DNA of 22,058 bases from a virus. The stretch covers positions 1 through 22,058 of the IMG/VR virus record IMGVR_UViG_3300013094_000309, one strand, 5' to 3'. Below the pieces are notes generated by a model. The model made no database searches. It saw only the letters and a program-made list of their open reading frames with translations, and had not been told where the DNA came from. Below are positions 15,275 to 22,058 of the stretch, piece by piece; within the stretch, counting starts at the first letter, position 1, and every line of letters begins with the position of its first letter. The position numbers and the translations under genes were made by a program.

Positions 15275-16585
15275 TTAAACTGGAATGTTAGATGCAGTTA
15301 AGTAGATAGTAATGGAACTGAATCCACGCAATGGAACAAATGTCAGGCTTAAACCGTTATAAGTTCCAGTTGAGTAATCTCCGGGGTGTTGCGCTACATA
15401 AGTAGTAAACGGAACAGCCGCTACAGTTGCTGGAGATAGAATCAATCCAAACGAAATACCATTATTAACTGTTGCTTGGGCTACTTTTTGCAAAGTATTA
15501 ATACCAGCTTGGTTATAGTACAGGGGATTTGTAGGCAAATTAGAACCATTAATGATTGCTGCTGATAATGCTTGCGCCACATTAATAGATAACCAATCTA
15601 CACAATACCAGTAATTAAATGGATTTAAATCCATAAAAGTACCGCCCATAATTAGCGTATTTGAAATACCACCTTGTGCGCCTGTACCAACCCAGTTAAC
15701 ACCAGCAGCCAACAAAGTTGTTTGTTGAGCATTGGTTAAAACATAAGGAGTTACAGCATAAACATAGGTATATTCAAATGGATGAGCTAAATTACTTACA
15801 CTTGGGTTATAGGCTAAAGATGCCCAGAAAATAGCGGCAGCGCTAAACTCTGTAGTTGGAGCAGAAGGGCTTGGCAATGTTACAAGAGCAGATTTAATTC
15901 CAGCCCAGCCAGAATAAGTTGCTAATGTAGAAGATACATAGAAATATACTTGTGCAGTAGTTCCTGTGTACATTTTTGCCATTGTTTGAGCGCCTGCAAC
16001 ATCCCATGCTTTAGGCAATAGGTAGCTATAAAACTTAATAGTTGGGTTAGCAATATAGGTTTCTAAAGCGGTAATACCGTTAGTAACAGTATCAACACCC
16101 AATTCCAATACATAGACTGGAACAGTAGAACCTTGAGCAAAGAATGTAGTAGCCATTGCTACTAATTCAGAAACATCTTCAACAGTAAAGAAAGCTGAAG
16201 TTGTTACCGCAGTACCGGGATTGCTTACAACAGAATAAGTCAGAGTATTTGTGCCAGTAGAAGTAATGGCAAAAGTACCATTATATCCGTTAGTAGTGCT
16301 TCCGCTAACAGTAACGCCTGCAATAATACCTTGAATAGTATCCCCAGAAGGAACTCCGTGAGCAGTTGAAGTAGTTACAGTTACAGTTCCGCCTGTCCAA
16401 GTTGCCGAAGCAATAGCACTTGAACTTCTAAGGATAGAAGTTAAATCTGAAAGCTGGGTCAACAGTTGAGTTGATCCAGAGCTTAAAGTTGTTCCCCCTT
16501 GAGATACAAATGCGCCAGTTTGTTGTAGCTGACTTGGCGCACTTGCCACCTGTTGGGTGACAACTACATTTACAATATTTGGCAT
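15275..16585 (-). CDS. Contractile tail sheath protein
   Basis: A 436-residue protein with an AGGGGG site before its ATG. It is far shorter than T4 gp18, but typical of compact sheaths of the DUF3383-like kind. Diagnostic stretches are FWASLAYNPSVSNLAHPFEY, LTNAQQTTLLAAGVNWVGTG, NTLIMGGTFMDLNPFNYWYC and VDWLSINVAQALSAAIING. The last of these is the conserved helix-strand region of sheath C-terminal domains. Residues about 57-133 are an inserted beta module (HGVPSGDTIQGI, then GYNGTFAITSTG) that probably decorates the sheath surface. Hexamers surround the tube and contract on infection. Its presence classes the phage as a myovirus. Confidence 0.85.
   Translation of the reverse strand: MPNIVNVVVTQQVASAPSQLQQTGAFVSQGGTTLSSGSTQLLTQLSDLTSILRSSSAIASATWTGGTVTVTTSTAHGVPSGDTIQGIIAGVTVSGSTTNGYNGTFAITSTGTNTLTYSVVSNPGTAVTTSAFFTVEDVSELVAMATTFFAQGSTVPVYVLELGVDTVTNGITALETYIANPTIKFYSYLLPKAWDVAGAQTMAKMYTGTTAQVYFYVSSTLATYSGWAGIKSALVTLPSPSAPTTEFSAAAIFWASLAYNPSVSNLAHPFEYTYVYAVTPYVLTNAQQTTLLAAGVNWVGTGAQGGISNTLIMGGTFMDLNPFNYWYCVDWLSINVAQALSAAIINGSNLPTNPLYYNQAGINTLQKVAQATVNNGISFGLILSPATVAAVPFTTYVAQHPGDYSTGTYNGLSLTFVPLRGFSSITIYLTASNIPV
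16187..16417 (-). other. Inserted HG..SGD..NGTF beta module in the sheath
   Basis: About 77 residues between the N-terminal tube-binding arm and the sheath core. Signatures are WTGGTVTVTTSTAHGVPSGD, then GYNGTFAITSTG, LTYSVVS and SAFFTVED. It is the same type of module as in the J-like baseplate protein (8441-8650). Inserting a whole module into an assembling subunit suggests a surface-exposed loop. Confidence 0.65.
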
Positions 16586-16598
16586 GATTGCCCCCTAA

Positions 16599-16913
16599 TT
16601 ATTGGTAGCTAACTGTTACAACTTGGCTTGTGCCGGGAGCAATAACGATACCGTTAAATGCTGGCATATCAATTAAATAAGTACCCACAGCTTCAGGAAT
16701 AACCGCTAATTGATTAGCAGCAGTATTTCCAGAAGTGGAAGTAGCATCATAAACTGCACCATTAGTAGAACCAGCAACGATAACGCTAACTTTAGCGATA
16801 CGACCAGCAGCGGATTTAATTACAGTTGCAGAAGAAATATCAAAAAATGTTTTTGTACCTTGAGCGGTAATCAAAGCACCATTTTGAACTGAGGGATTTC
16901 CTGTAATAGCCAT
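16599..16913 (-). CDS. Small beta-rich structural protein, unknown role
   Basis: A 104-residue protein with a clear AAGGAG site before its ATG, lying 13 bases before the sheath gene. The sequence alternates strands and glycine turns: FFDISSATVIKSAAGRIAKV, then SVIVAGSTNGAVYDA, AVIPEAVGTYLIDMPAFNGI and PGTSQVVTVSYQ. It has no cysteine, no membrane segment and no known catalytic motif. Similar short all-beta proteins are common in phage structural regions, where they serve as decoration or small virion components. The position immediately upstream of the sheath suggests a tail or neck decoration. I do not recognise a named family with confidence. Confidence 0.7.
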   Translation of the reverse strand: MAITGNPSVQNGALITAQGTKTFFDISSATVIKSAAGRIAKVSVIVAGSTNGAVYDATSTSGNTAANQLAVIPEAVGTYLIDMPAFNGIVIAPGTSQVVTVSYQ

Positions 16914-16966
16914 TTTTAACTCCTTATTTACACTAGGTTGAGATAATTACATCTTACTACTTAATT

Positions 16967-17968
16967 TTAACTTGGAATAGTACCTTCTGTAAGGGTAATA
17001 AACGCACTTTCAATTAATTGTCTTGCAATATTATTTACTGTAGTTTGGTAATAACTTATTTCAAAAGTAATTACTTTTTTCTGAGCAATAATTCCCATTT
17101 CGGGCTGAGTTACTTTGGCATCTTGCATTATGGGCATATTCATTAAACCCATAGTGTCATAATTTCTCATGTAATCTAATACATATTCCACGAAATTTAA
17201 TGCTTCTTGATTACGAATGCCAAAAATTTCTAATTTGACAATATCCTTTGTTAACTGCCAAGGATTGGATTCTGAATCTAAAAGCATGACATCTTGCAAA
17301 GCCGTAGTTTGATTGGGATCTATGTCTACTGTTGCATAAATTGGTGGTAAGTTTTGCTCTACTAAATAAGATGGGTATAAAGGGAAAAACTGGTTCAAGC
17401 CAAGCCAAATTGGAAGGCTATTAGATACAATTACGCTAGTAGTATCAAATCCTGTCATGGAATCAATGATTTGAGTATCCATAATGGAATACAAAGCATC
17501 GCCACGATAATGGTATAAATCAGCCTGTTTGTAGTAGTTTTCCCTACGACTAAAAGCAAATCTATTTTCTTGATAGTTTGCTATATATAAAAACTGAGGA
17601 TTAGTCAGATTTAAATCTTGAATTGGCTGAATAGAGGTAAATATTACATGGTTGTAAGTTGTTGTTCTATCAGCTAATTGATGAATTTCTTGATTAAAAT
17701 GGAATGATCCAGTAGCAGTAATTTGCTTTGGCGGAACTCCATTTGGATAATTGTTATAAAGCAGTCTGTTGTATTGTGATGCGTTATACAGTGCAGAATC
17801 ACTTAAAAGACTAGCATTTACCCAAAAAACATAGCCATCTAAAGGCAAAACCATCTTTACATACAATGTAAAAGTTACTTTTTCATTGCCTGATAAGGTT
17901 TCTACGCCTTGAGCCAATCCTGAAGCTAATTGGGGTTTTGCGCCTATAGTTTCTTCAATACTAGCCAT
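16967..17968 (-). CDS. Structural protein of neck or tail, unknown family
   Basis: A 333-residue protein whose ATG overlaps the preceding stop as TAATG, so the two are translationally coupled. It is rich in Asn, Tyr and Leu and looks mixed alpha/beta (VTFTLYVKMVLPLDGYVFWV, FHFNQEIHQLADRTTTYNHV, YHYRGDALYSIMDTQI). No signal peptide, transmembrane segment or nucleotide-binding motif is visible. It lies between the head-completion genes and the sheath operon, where tail terminator and neck proteins are coded, but is longer than a typical tail terminator. A virion role is likely from position; which one is not shown. Confidence 0.7.
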   Translation of the reverse strand: MASIEETIGAKPQLASGLAQGVETLSGNEKVTFTLYVKMVLPLDGYVFWVNASLLSDSALYNASQYNRLLYNNYPNGVPPKQITATGSFHFNQEIHQLADRTTTYNHVIFTSIQPIQDLNLTNPQFLYIANYQENRFAFSRRENYYKQADLYHYRGDALYSIMDTQIIDSMTGFDTTSVIVSNSLPIWLGLNQFFPLYPSYLVEQNLPPIYATVDIDPNQTTALQDVMLLDSESNPWQLTKDIVKLEIFGIRNQEALNFVEYVLDYMRNYDTMGLMNMPIMQDAKVTQPEMGIIAQKKVITFEISYYQTTVNNIARQLIESAFITLTEGTIPS

Positions 17969-18405
17969 TATTCAATCCAAACCTTGGTTGAAGCTTCAAA
18001 TATTCCAGAATCAATAAAAGATGGTCTACGGATACCTGTTGCAGTCCTTTTAAATTTGGCTTTTTTACCCCTACCGACTTTCCTAGTGGTTACACCATCT
18101 AATGCGGCTTGAGTAGGTACTCCAGCTACTTTTCCAGCTAATTCTTCGTTATAAATAAACTTTTTAAGCCCAAGAGTAAGTTCTTGACCTGCTGCATCAA
18201 AGGGTTGCTTAGGAGCACGACCTGTTGTTTGAAAAGTTTCAAACGCTCCAACAATTGCTTGAGTAAGTTCATGTTCAATATCCTTTTGGTGCATATTTAC
18301 ATAAGATGAAAAAAGGGTATATTTTTCTTCCAAAATCTTACCAACGCCAAAAGAAGTATTGCCGTTGGGTTCTGGAACTTCAATAACACCTAATTTTATT
18401 TTCAA
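17968..18405 (-). CDS. Neck / tail-completion protein (HK97 gp10-like position)
   Basis: I start this at a TTG at 18405, which overlaps the upstream stop as TTGA and has a GGGGA site five bases away. An upstream TTG at 18417 is possible but is itself part of that site region. This gives 145 residues (MKIKLGVIEVPEPNG onward). The basic loop VGRGKKAKFKRT, followed by RRPSFIDSGIFEASTKVWIE, resembles the ending of HK97 gp10-type tail-completion proteins, where an RPPLxDTG-like motif precedes a last strand. Such proteins join the head connector to the tail. Confidence 0.6.
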   Translation of the reverse strand: MKIKLGVIEVPEPNGNTSFGVGKILEEKYTLFSSYVNMHQKDIEHELTQAIVGAFETFQTTGRAPKQPFDAAGQELTLGLKKFIYNEELAGKVAGVPTQAALDGVTTRKVGRGKKAKFKRTATGIRRPSFIDSGIFEASTKVWIE

Positions 18406-18860
18406 TTCAATCCCCAAAGTGTTCCAAGGGTTTGCATAAATGCTACAGCTTGTCTGCCGTATGGATCTTTAATTCTTTGCAAATCAAGCAATCCAAGGTC
18501 TTGTAAACCATGTCCTACAGCTAAAGTTTCGCTTGTGGATACATCTGAAGCAGATGTAACTACTCCAGCAACAAAATTATTGATTCCGTATGCTTGTCTT
18601 GCAGCAGTAAAAAATGTCTGCCCTGCATAGTCTTGTTGAAACTGTAACAGTTGACTACCTGCGTAGTTGTAAACTGTTAAAGTGTAAATATCATCCAAAA
18701 CTCCTACAAAGTCAGTGGGCACTAGGTCTAAAGCTACCGTGTATGCGTAGTTCCAGCCCGGATCATCTGGCGACATGGCTGTAGTTGGAATGCCCATGAC
18801 TGCATAAGCCCAAGCAATAAAACCTGAAAGTGTTGGTGGGGAAACTATGGGGTCTGCCAT
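18402..18860 (-). CDS. Probable head-tail connector / adaptor protein
   Basis: A 152-residue protein starting 41 bases after the second intrinsic terminator. Its ATG is preceded by AGGGATGG. It is alpha-helical in character, with LSGFIAWAYAVMGIP, a Pro/Asp loop, LDDIYTLTVYNYAGSQLLQF and a final LLDLQRIKDPYGRQAVAFMQ. Length and place, between the capsid gene and the tail-completion gene, match head-tail adaptors. The family is not recognised, so the function is from context. It must be transcribed by read-through of the upstream terminator or from a promoter I cannot identify. Confidence 0.6.
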   Translation of the reverse strand: MADPIVSPPTLSGFIAWAYAVMGIPTTAMSPDDPGWNYAYTVALDLVPTDFVGVLDDIYTLTVYNYAGSQLLQFQQDYAGQTFFTAARQAYGINNFVAGVVTSASDVSTSETLAVGHGLQDLGLLDLQRIKDPYGRQAVAFMQTLGTLWGLN

Positions 18861-18897
18861 AAAACCATCCCTGTAAATTGTTTTCTGTATTCTAAAA

Positions 18898-18920
18898 CAA
18901 AAAAGCCCCCGAAGGGGCTA
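18898..18920 (-). terminator. Intrinsic terminator after the AT-hook-tailed gene
   Basis: On the minus strand, AGCCCC and GGGGCT (18914-18919 and 18904-18909) pair around a UUCG loop, giving the very stable C(UUCG)G tetraloop. It is followed by UUUUU, G, UUUU. The opposite strand also has an A-rich/T-rich flank (ATTTTT), so it could act in both directions, though no plus-strand gene is seen. Confidence 0.85.
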
Positions 18921-18923
18921 TTT

Positions 18924-19436
18924 TTACGCTGCTTTTCTAGGGCGACCTCTGCGTGGTGCTTCACCTTCATGAATCACTTCTAGCTTTTGGTCAAACTTCT
19001 CGCTTTGATCTGCTGCGTTTTTCTTATCTTCAGTAATCTCAAATTCAATACCGCCTTTTTGCTTAATACCCATTTCTTGAGCTTTCATAGAAATGATTTG
19101 GTCTTGAGCAGCAGCGGTAATTTCACGAGCTTCTTGTGCTCTACGGATGTTTTCATCATCAGATTGGCTGATACCAGCTTCAATAGCTTCTACTGAAATA
19201 GGTTTTCCAATACGATAACAAAGACCACCAAAGCCTTTTTTGACTTTTCCAACTTCCATCATTCCATACAGTTCATGCTGTTTAATGATATTGTCTGCTT
19301 CAATGTCGCTCTGAGTTAATTTAATTTGTGATCCAGCCCGAATTTTGTGCGAAAACGGTCTTTGATTCTCAGGAAGCATATAAGTGAACAAAAAATCTTG
19401 CTTACTGCAATTTGCTATATAAAGATCTAACATCAT
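18924..19436 (-). CDS. Conserved-type phage protein with AT-hook-like tail
   Basis: A 170-residue protein. I start at the ATG at 19436 (a second ATG follows at 19433), four to seven bases after an AGGGG site. A longer frame back to 19628 would run through a terminator and the capsid gene and is rejected. The first 80 residues (LDLYIANCSKQDFLFTYMLP, then AGSQIKLTQSDIEADNIIKQ, HELYGM and GGLCYRIGKPIS) recall a globular protein commonly found near phage capsid genes. A charged helix follows. The last ten residues, PRRGRPRKAA, contain GRPRK, the core of an AT-hook that binds AT-rich minor grooves. It may contact packaged DNA or act as a regulator. The gene has its own leader and terminator. Confidence 0.8.
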   Translation of the reverse strand: MMLDLYIANCSKQDFLFTYMLPENQRPFSHKIRAGSQIKLTQSDIEADNIIKQHELYGMMEVGKVKKGFGGLCYRIGKPISVEAIEAGISQSDDENIRRAQEAREITAAAQDQIISMKAQEMGIKQKGGIEFEITEDKKNAADQSEKFDQKLEVIHEGEAPRRGRPRKAA

Positions 19437-19500
19437 ATTTCCCCTAATGGGTGGGGAACTGATGATGCGGAAGCTTTTTGAGCTTCCCAGTCCCCCATAA
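19437..19500 (-). promoter_or_regulatory. Folded leader RNA upstream of the AT-hook-tailed gene
   Basis: On the minus strand, GGGGGACTG (19496-19488) can pair with CAGTTCCCC (19461-19453) over nine pairs with one G-U. Inside, GGAAGCT (19487-19481) and AGCTTCC (19475-19469) form a seven-pair hairpin with a five-base loop. A seven-base bulge GCATCAT lies on the 3' side. CCCC just after the outer stem can alternatively pair with the AGGGG ribosome site (19445-19441). This arrangement looks like a translational control element or a processed RNA end. Confidence 0.55.
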
Positions 19501-19537
19501 AGAAAGTTCCCAGCATCACTTGGGTTCTCAAAACTGT

Positions 19538-19566
19538 TAAAAAACCACCCCGAAGGGTGGTTAAAA
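19538..19566 (-). terminator. Intrinsic terminator after the major capsid gene
   Basis: Minus-strand AACCACCC (19562-19555) and GGGTGGTT (19550-19543) pair over eight bases around UUCG, again a C(UUCG)G loop. UUUU follows the stem and A-rich bases precede it. It would limit read-through so that the capsid gene and those before it give more transcript than the tail genes. Confidence 0.85.
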
Positions 19567-19579
19567 TCCTCACGAGATT

Positions 19580-20605
19580 TTAATAAGAAGCTGACAAAAT
19601 TGTTAATGCTTCTGGGCGGATACCCCAACCAGAGGTGCTACGCATTGTGTAGAGGGTAGTAATACCACCATCAGGCAATGGAGTAGGAATCTCTGTAGGA
19701 GCAGCCACATCGCAAAGCATCAACGAAGTTGCAGTTGTATTTGGTGTCAACTCAGCAAAAATGTTGGTGTTGATACGAGAGTTAGCTTTAGGAATCTTCA
19801 GTTCTGGAGCAATCAAAATAATTGCATCAGTACCGTTGTAACCTTGACCAATCAAAGTATCATCAGCCGCAAAGCTTACATCGTCACCACCTGCCCACTG
19901 AGCAACAGTTTCTACAAGTCCAGCGGCTGTTTCAACACCAGCACCAATACGCTGGAACTGTGTCAAGGACACGATACCACCGTAAGAGATTTGTTGAATG
20001 AAACGCTGTGGAGCTAAGAATACTAAACGCAATGGCTGACCAATTTGGAGAGTGGTAGTTTTCAAGTTACCAATCATGTTCAACAAGAACTGAGCCAATT
20101 GACCAGAATCCCATGTGCTATAGCCAGTGTTGCCGTTGCTATCTGAACCCAAGTTAACACGAGTTGCGCCAGAAGTATTGAGCAAGCCTTCACCATTGGC
20201 TGGGTTGTAGCCATAGAGAAGTGCATTACGCAACTGCTGTGCAATACCTTGACGGGCAGCTAAACGAAGTGCTTCTGGGAGCGCATAGCCCCAAGCACCA
20301 GTAGCGGCTTCATCAAAGTTGTCATATTGAGCACGAGTTTGCAAACGATAAGTAGCGGTACTAATCATGCTAGGAATAACCGATGCTGAAGGCAATTGGT
20401 TAGAAGTAGCTTGACTAGCCTGCACTTGAGTTGTTAACTGAACCTTTTTAGCGTAAACATAAAGGTCAGCTTCACCAAGGCGTGGCATTGGGTTCTCTGT
20501 TGCCAGAGTTGTAAACGCACCTGAAGCCAAGCTGTACTGCATAATCAACTCAGGCATCATGAAGTGTGGGTTTACGGTTACATACGAGGGTGCGAAACCA
20601 GACAT
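19580..20605 (-). CDS. Major capsid protein (HK97 fold)
   Basis: A 341-residue protein with a strong AAAGGAA site before its ATG. It is of the DUF2184-like capsid type: an N-terminal arm (PELIMQYSLASGAFTTLA), a region YDNFDEAATGAWGYALPEAL followed by AARQGIAQQLRNALLYGYNP (spine helix), a central GGIVSLTQFQRIGAG, IILIAPELKIPKANSR, and a closing MRSTSGWGIRPEALTILSAS. The final RPEALTILSA strand is typical of capsid proteins. Order after scaffold and decoration genes, and the terminator just downstream, fit a highly expressed capsid gene. I see no sign of a fused protease or scaffold domain. Confidence 0.88.
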   Translation of the reverse strand: MSGFAPSYVTVNPHFMMPELIMQYSLASGAFTTLATENPMPRLGEADLYVYAKKVQLTTQVQASQATSNQLPSASVIPSMISTATYRLQTRAQYDNFDEAATGAWGYALPEALRLAARQGIAQQLRNALLYGYNPANGEGLLNTSGATRVNLGSDSNGNTGYSTWDSGQLAQFLLNMIGNLKTTTLQIGQPLRLVFLAPQRFIQQISYGGIVSLTQFQRIGAGVETAAGLVETVAQWAGGDDVSFAADDTLIGQGYNGTDAIILIAPELKIPKANSRINTNIFAELTPNTTATSLMLCDVAAPTEIPTPLPDGGITTLYTMRSTSGWGIRPEALTILSASY

Positions 20606-20619
20606 GATCTATTCCTTTC

Positions 20620-21279
20620 TTATAGTAGAACTACTGCAACAGGAGCAGCAGTAGAGCCGCCAACGATTGTATTAGACCAGTTAGCATTACCAGTACCAGA
20701 ACTGTAGTTAACAATCTTGTTATTAGCTGTGCTAATACGCAAAATCTTAACAGGAACAGCAAAGTTGCTAGTTGCGGTTGTAGTCAAACGATAGTTAGTG
20801 GTGTCCCAATAAACTGTTTCAACAATTGAAGAACCAGCCAAAGCAACAATGCTTGAATCACAAGGCAATGGAATACGAGCACCTGAACCAAAACGGTAGA
20901 AGTTAGCTGTCATGCCGGGTGAATACAGAGGTGCTGTGCTTTGTGGGGTAGTGATACCGTTGAAAGCTTGGTTAAATACAGAAATACCTGTTGGAGCAGT
21001 AACCGTTGAAGCTTGGATAATTGTTCCGCCAAGGCTATCTGTGCCGGGTTGAGTATCACCAGAGTAATAACCTGATTGACCAACTGGAATAGTTTCAGCA
21101 ATTGGAACTCCGCCCCATAAAGGCAAAGAAGCAGAAGATGAAAGTACGCCACTAGCTAACCAGAATTTAACTGCTGGATCGTCTAAAGCATCACCTTGGG
21201 TATAACCGTTGGAGTTGACATTAAATAAGCCAGCAGCATTGGTTGTTACCATTGGTTGAATTGAAATTTGTGCGGTCAT
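20620..21279 (-). CDS. Probable head decoration protein
   Basis: A 219-residue protein with an AAGGAA site before its ATG, lying between the scaffold-like and capsid genes. Its N-terminus (DALDDPAVKFWLASGVLSSS, then LPLWGGVPIAETIP) has the DDPA-x-x-LA-x-G-x-L and WGG-x-x-I-x-E-x-IP pattern I associate with structural proteins located beside the capsid gene in AT-rich aquatic phages. The rest is beta-rich and Ser/Thr-rich, ending in GGSTAAPVAVVLL. A cementing or decoration role on the capsid surface is inferred from place and composition. A minor head protein is the alternative. Confidence 0.6.
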   Translation of the reverse strand: MTAQISIQPMVTTNAAGLFNVNSNGYTQGDALDDPAVKFWLASGVLSSSASLPLWGGVPIAETIPVGQSGYYSGDTQPGTDSLGGTIIQASTVTAPTGISVFNQAFNGITTPQSTAPLYSPGMTANFYRFGSGARIPLPCDSSIVALAGSSIVETVYWDTTNYRLTTTATSNFAVPVKILRISTANNKIVNYSSGTGNANWSNTIVGGSTAAPVAVVLL

Positions 21280-21289
21280 GGCTTATTCC

Positions 21290-22057
21290 TTATCGCTTAA
21301 AATTTTCAGTATTAAACTTCACTACCCGTGACGATGGGAGTTTGAAGTCGCCCAACCACGCTTCCATATCACCACGATACTCAGTGATGGTACGACCAGC
21401 TTGGTCTTTCTTATAAAGAGGGATCAATTGACCTTTAGCAATTGCTCCAACTCCACGAGAAGCTGCAAGAGCATCGGCATAAACACGCTTTTCAACTACA
21501 GCGAGCATTGCTTCATCAGCAATTTTGTTAATGTCAATGTTTTTCATTTCATCGCTATGTGCTTGTAAGCCACGCAACATACGCTTGCGGTAAGCCATTA
21601 AGCCTTCGCCTTGTAATGGGCGTGATGCAGATTTGCCAAATGCTGAATAAACAGAATCAGCTTTAGCTTGACAATCAGCGTATGCGGCTTCTTCGTCATC
21701 AGCTTTTTTAGCTTCTTCTTCGTCATCATCATCTTTTTTGAAGTCCATGTGACCAGCAGGCATTTCCATTTTGCCTTCATCATCAGGCTTGATTTCACCA
21801 GCAGGACCGTGTTCTTTAGGATCAGATCCTTCAGCATCCTTCTTAGCTTTACGCATCATGAATTTCTTAGCCTTGGCTTCAGACATATCGTCATCATCCT
21901 TTTTGGCTTCTTCTTCTTCATCATCGTCATCACAAGCTTCCATGTCATCATCTTTTTTGGCTTTAGCTTTTTTATCAGCAGCAGTCACCAAAGGTGGCGC
22001 AGGAAGGTTTTTTTCCATTTCATCTAAACGGGTAATTGTTTTACCCAATAAAGACAT
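21290..22057 (-). CDS. Probable capsid scaffold protein, highly charged
   Basis: A 255-residue frame with its first visible ATG at 22057, one base from the window edge. Its ribosome site, and possibly further N-terminal sequence, are therefore out of view. Residues 25-115 are extremely charged low complexity (runs of Asp, Glu and Lys such as KKDDD, CDDDDEEEEAKK, KKDDDDEEEAKK). After that come DSVYSAFGKSASRPLQGEGL, MAYRKRMLRGLQAHS and a helical end (KLPSSRVVKFNTENF). A charged, helical protein immediately before decoration and capsid genes is the normal place and character of an internal scaffold. The recognisable block near residues 140-175 recurs in phage proteins of this slot. Confidence 0.65.
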   Translation of the reverse strand: MSLLGKTITRLDEMEKNLPAPPLVTAADKKAKAKKDDDMEACDDDDEEEEAKKDDDDMSEAKAKKFMMRKAKKDAEGSDPKEHGPAGEIKPDDEGKMEMPAGHMDFKKDDDDEEEAKKADDEEAAYADCQAKADSVYSAFGKSASRPLQGEGLMAYRKRMLRGLQAHSDEMKNIDINKIADEAMLAVVEKRVYADALAASRGVGAIAKGQLIPLYKKDQAGRTITEYRGDMEAWLGDFKLPSSRVVKFNTENFKR

Positions 22058-22058
22058 A

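Noticed and set aside
18861-18897. Promoter for the neck and tail genes just after the terminator (TAGAAT-like box)
   Set aside because: No matching -35 box at proper spacing; any AT-rich DNA gives such boxes, so I do not call it.
19437-19628. N-terminal extension of the 170-residue protein back to 19628
   Set aside because: It would overlap the capsid gene and translate through the intrinsic terminator and folded leader. A clear AGGGG site precedes the ATG at 19436.
21668-22027. Plus-strand frame of 119 residues rich in Phe and Ile
   Set aside because: It is the antisense of the Asp/Glu/Lys-rich scaffold region; Phe and Ile runs arise from GAA, AAA and GAT complements.

Overview
The window is an AT-rich, very compact stretch of a contractile-tailed bacteriophage (myovirus) genome, or of a prophage. 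Every gene I can support lies on the minus strand, so the module reads from right (about 22,058) to left (1). The order is the classic late structural order: scaffold, head decoration, major capsid protein, head-completion and neck proteins, tail sheath, tail tube, tail-assembly chaperones, tape measure, baseplate hub and spike, baseplate wedge, tail fibres. Terminase, portal and prohead protease would be expected beyond the right edge and are not seen. No tRNA, rRNA, CRISPR array, insertion sequence or integrase was found. The host cannot be named. The minimal baseplate gene set, including a plug protein like that of the freshwater cyanophage Pam3, and the AT-rich composition suggest an aquatic bacterial virus, but this is inference.

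Head region (about 18,860-22,057): a highly charged scaffold-like protein, a beta-rich probable decoration protein and an HK97-fold-type major capsid protein. The capsid gene is followed by an intrinsic terminator with a UUCG loop, then a strongly folded untranslated leader, then a gene for a 170-residue protein ending in an AT-hook-like tail, then a second UUCG terminator. Neck and tail region (about 14,100-18,860): three probable head-tail completion genes, a small beta protein, a compact sheath (436 residues) carrying an inserted beta module, the tube, and a tail-assembly chaperone pair whose second reading frame is reachable only by a -1 ribosomal frameshift. Baseplate region (about 7,400-14,088): a short tape measure with a degenerate peptidase M15-like C-terminus, then an initiator-like protein, plug, hub, HxH-tipped spike, gp25/gpW-like wedge, gpJ-like wedge and a gpI-position protein, joined by 4-5 base overlaps or very short gaps.

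Fibre region (1-7,386): a 396-residue tail fibre, a 90-residue protein of unknown role, and one giant fibre gene filling 1-5,892 and running off the left edge (at least 1,964 residues). The giant fibre begins with the same kind of N-terminal domain as the 396-residue fibre. Roughly 900 of its residues are proline-free Ser-Gly-(Tyr/Ile/Phe) triplets. Between these tracts sit three copies of a private beta domain, a C1q/TNF-like jelly-roll and another globular domain, and it ends in a widespread phage receptor-binding-type domain. This giant fibre, the folded leader after the capsid gene, and the frameshifting chaperone are the most interesting parts of the window.
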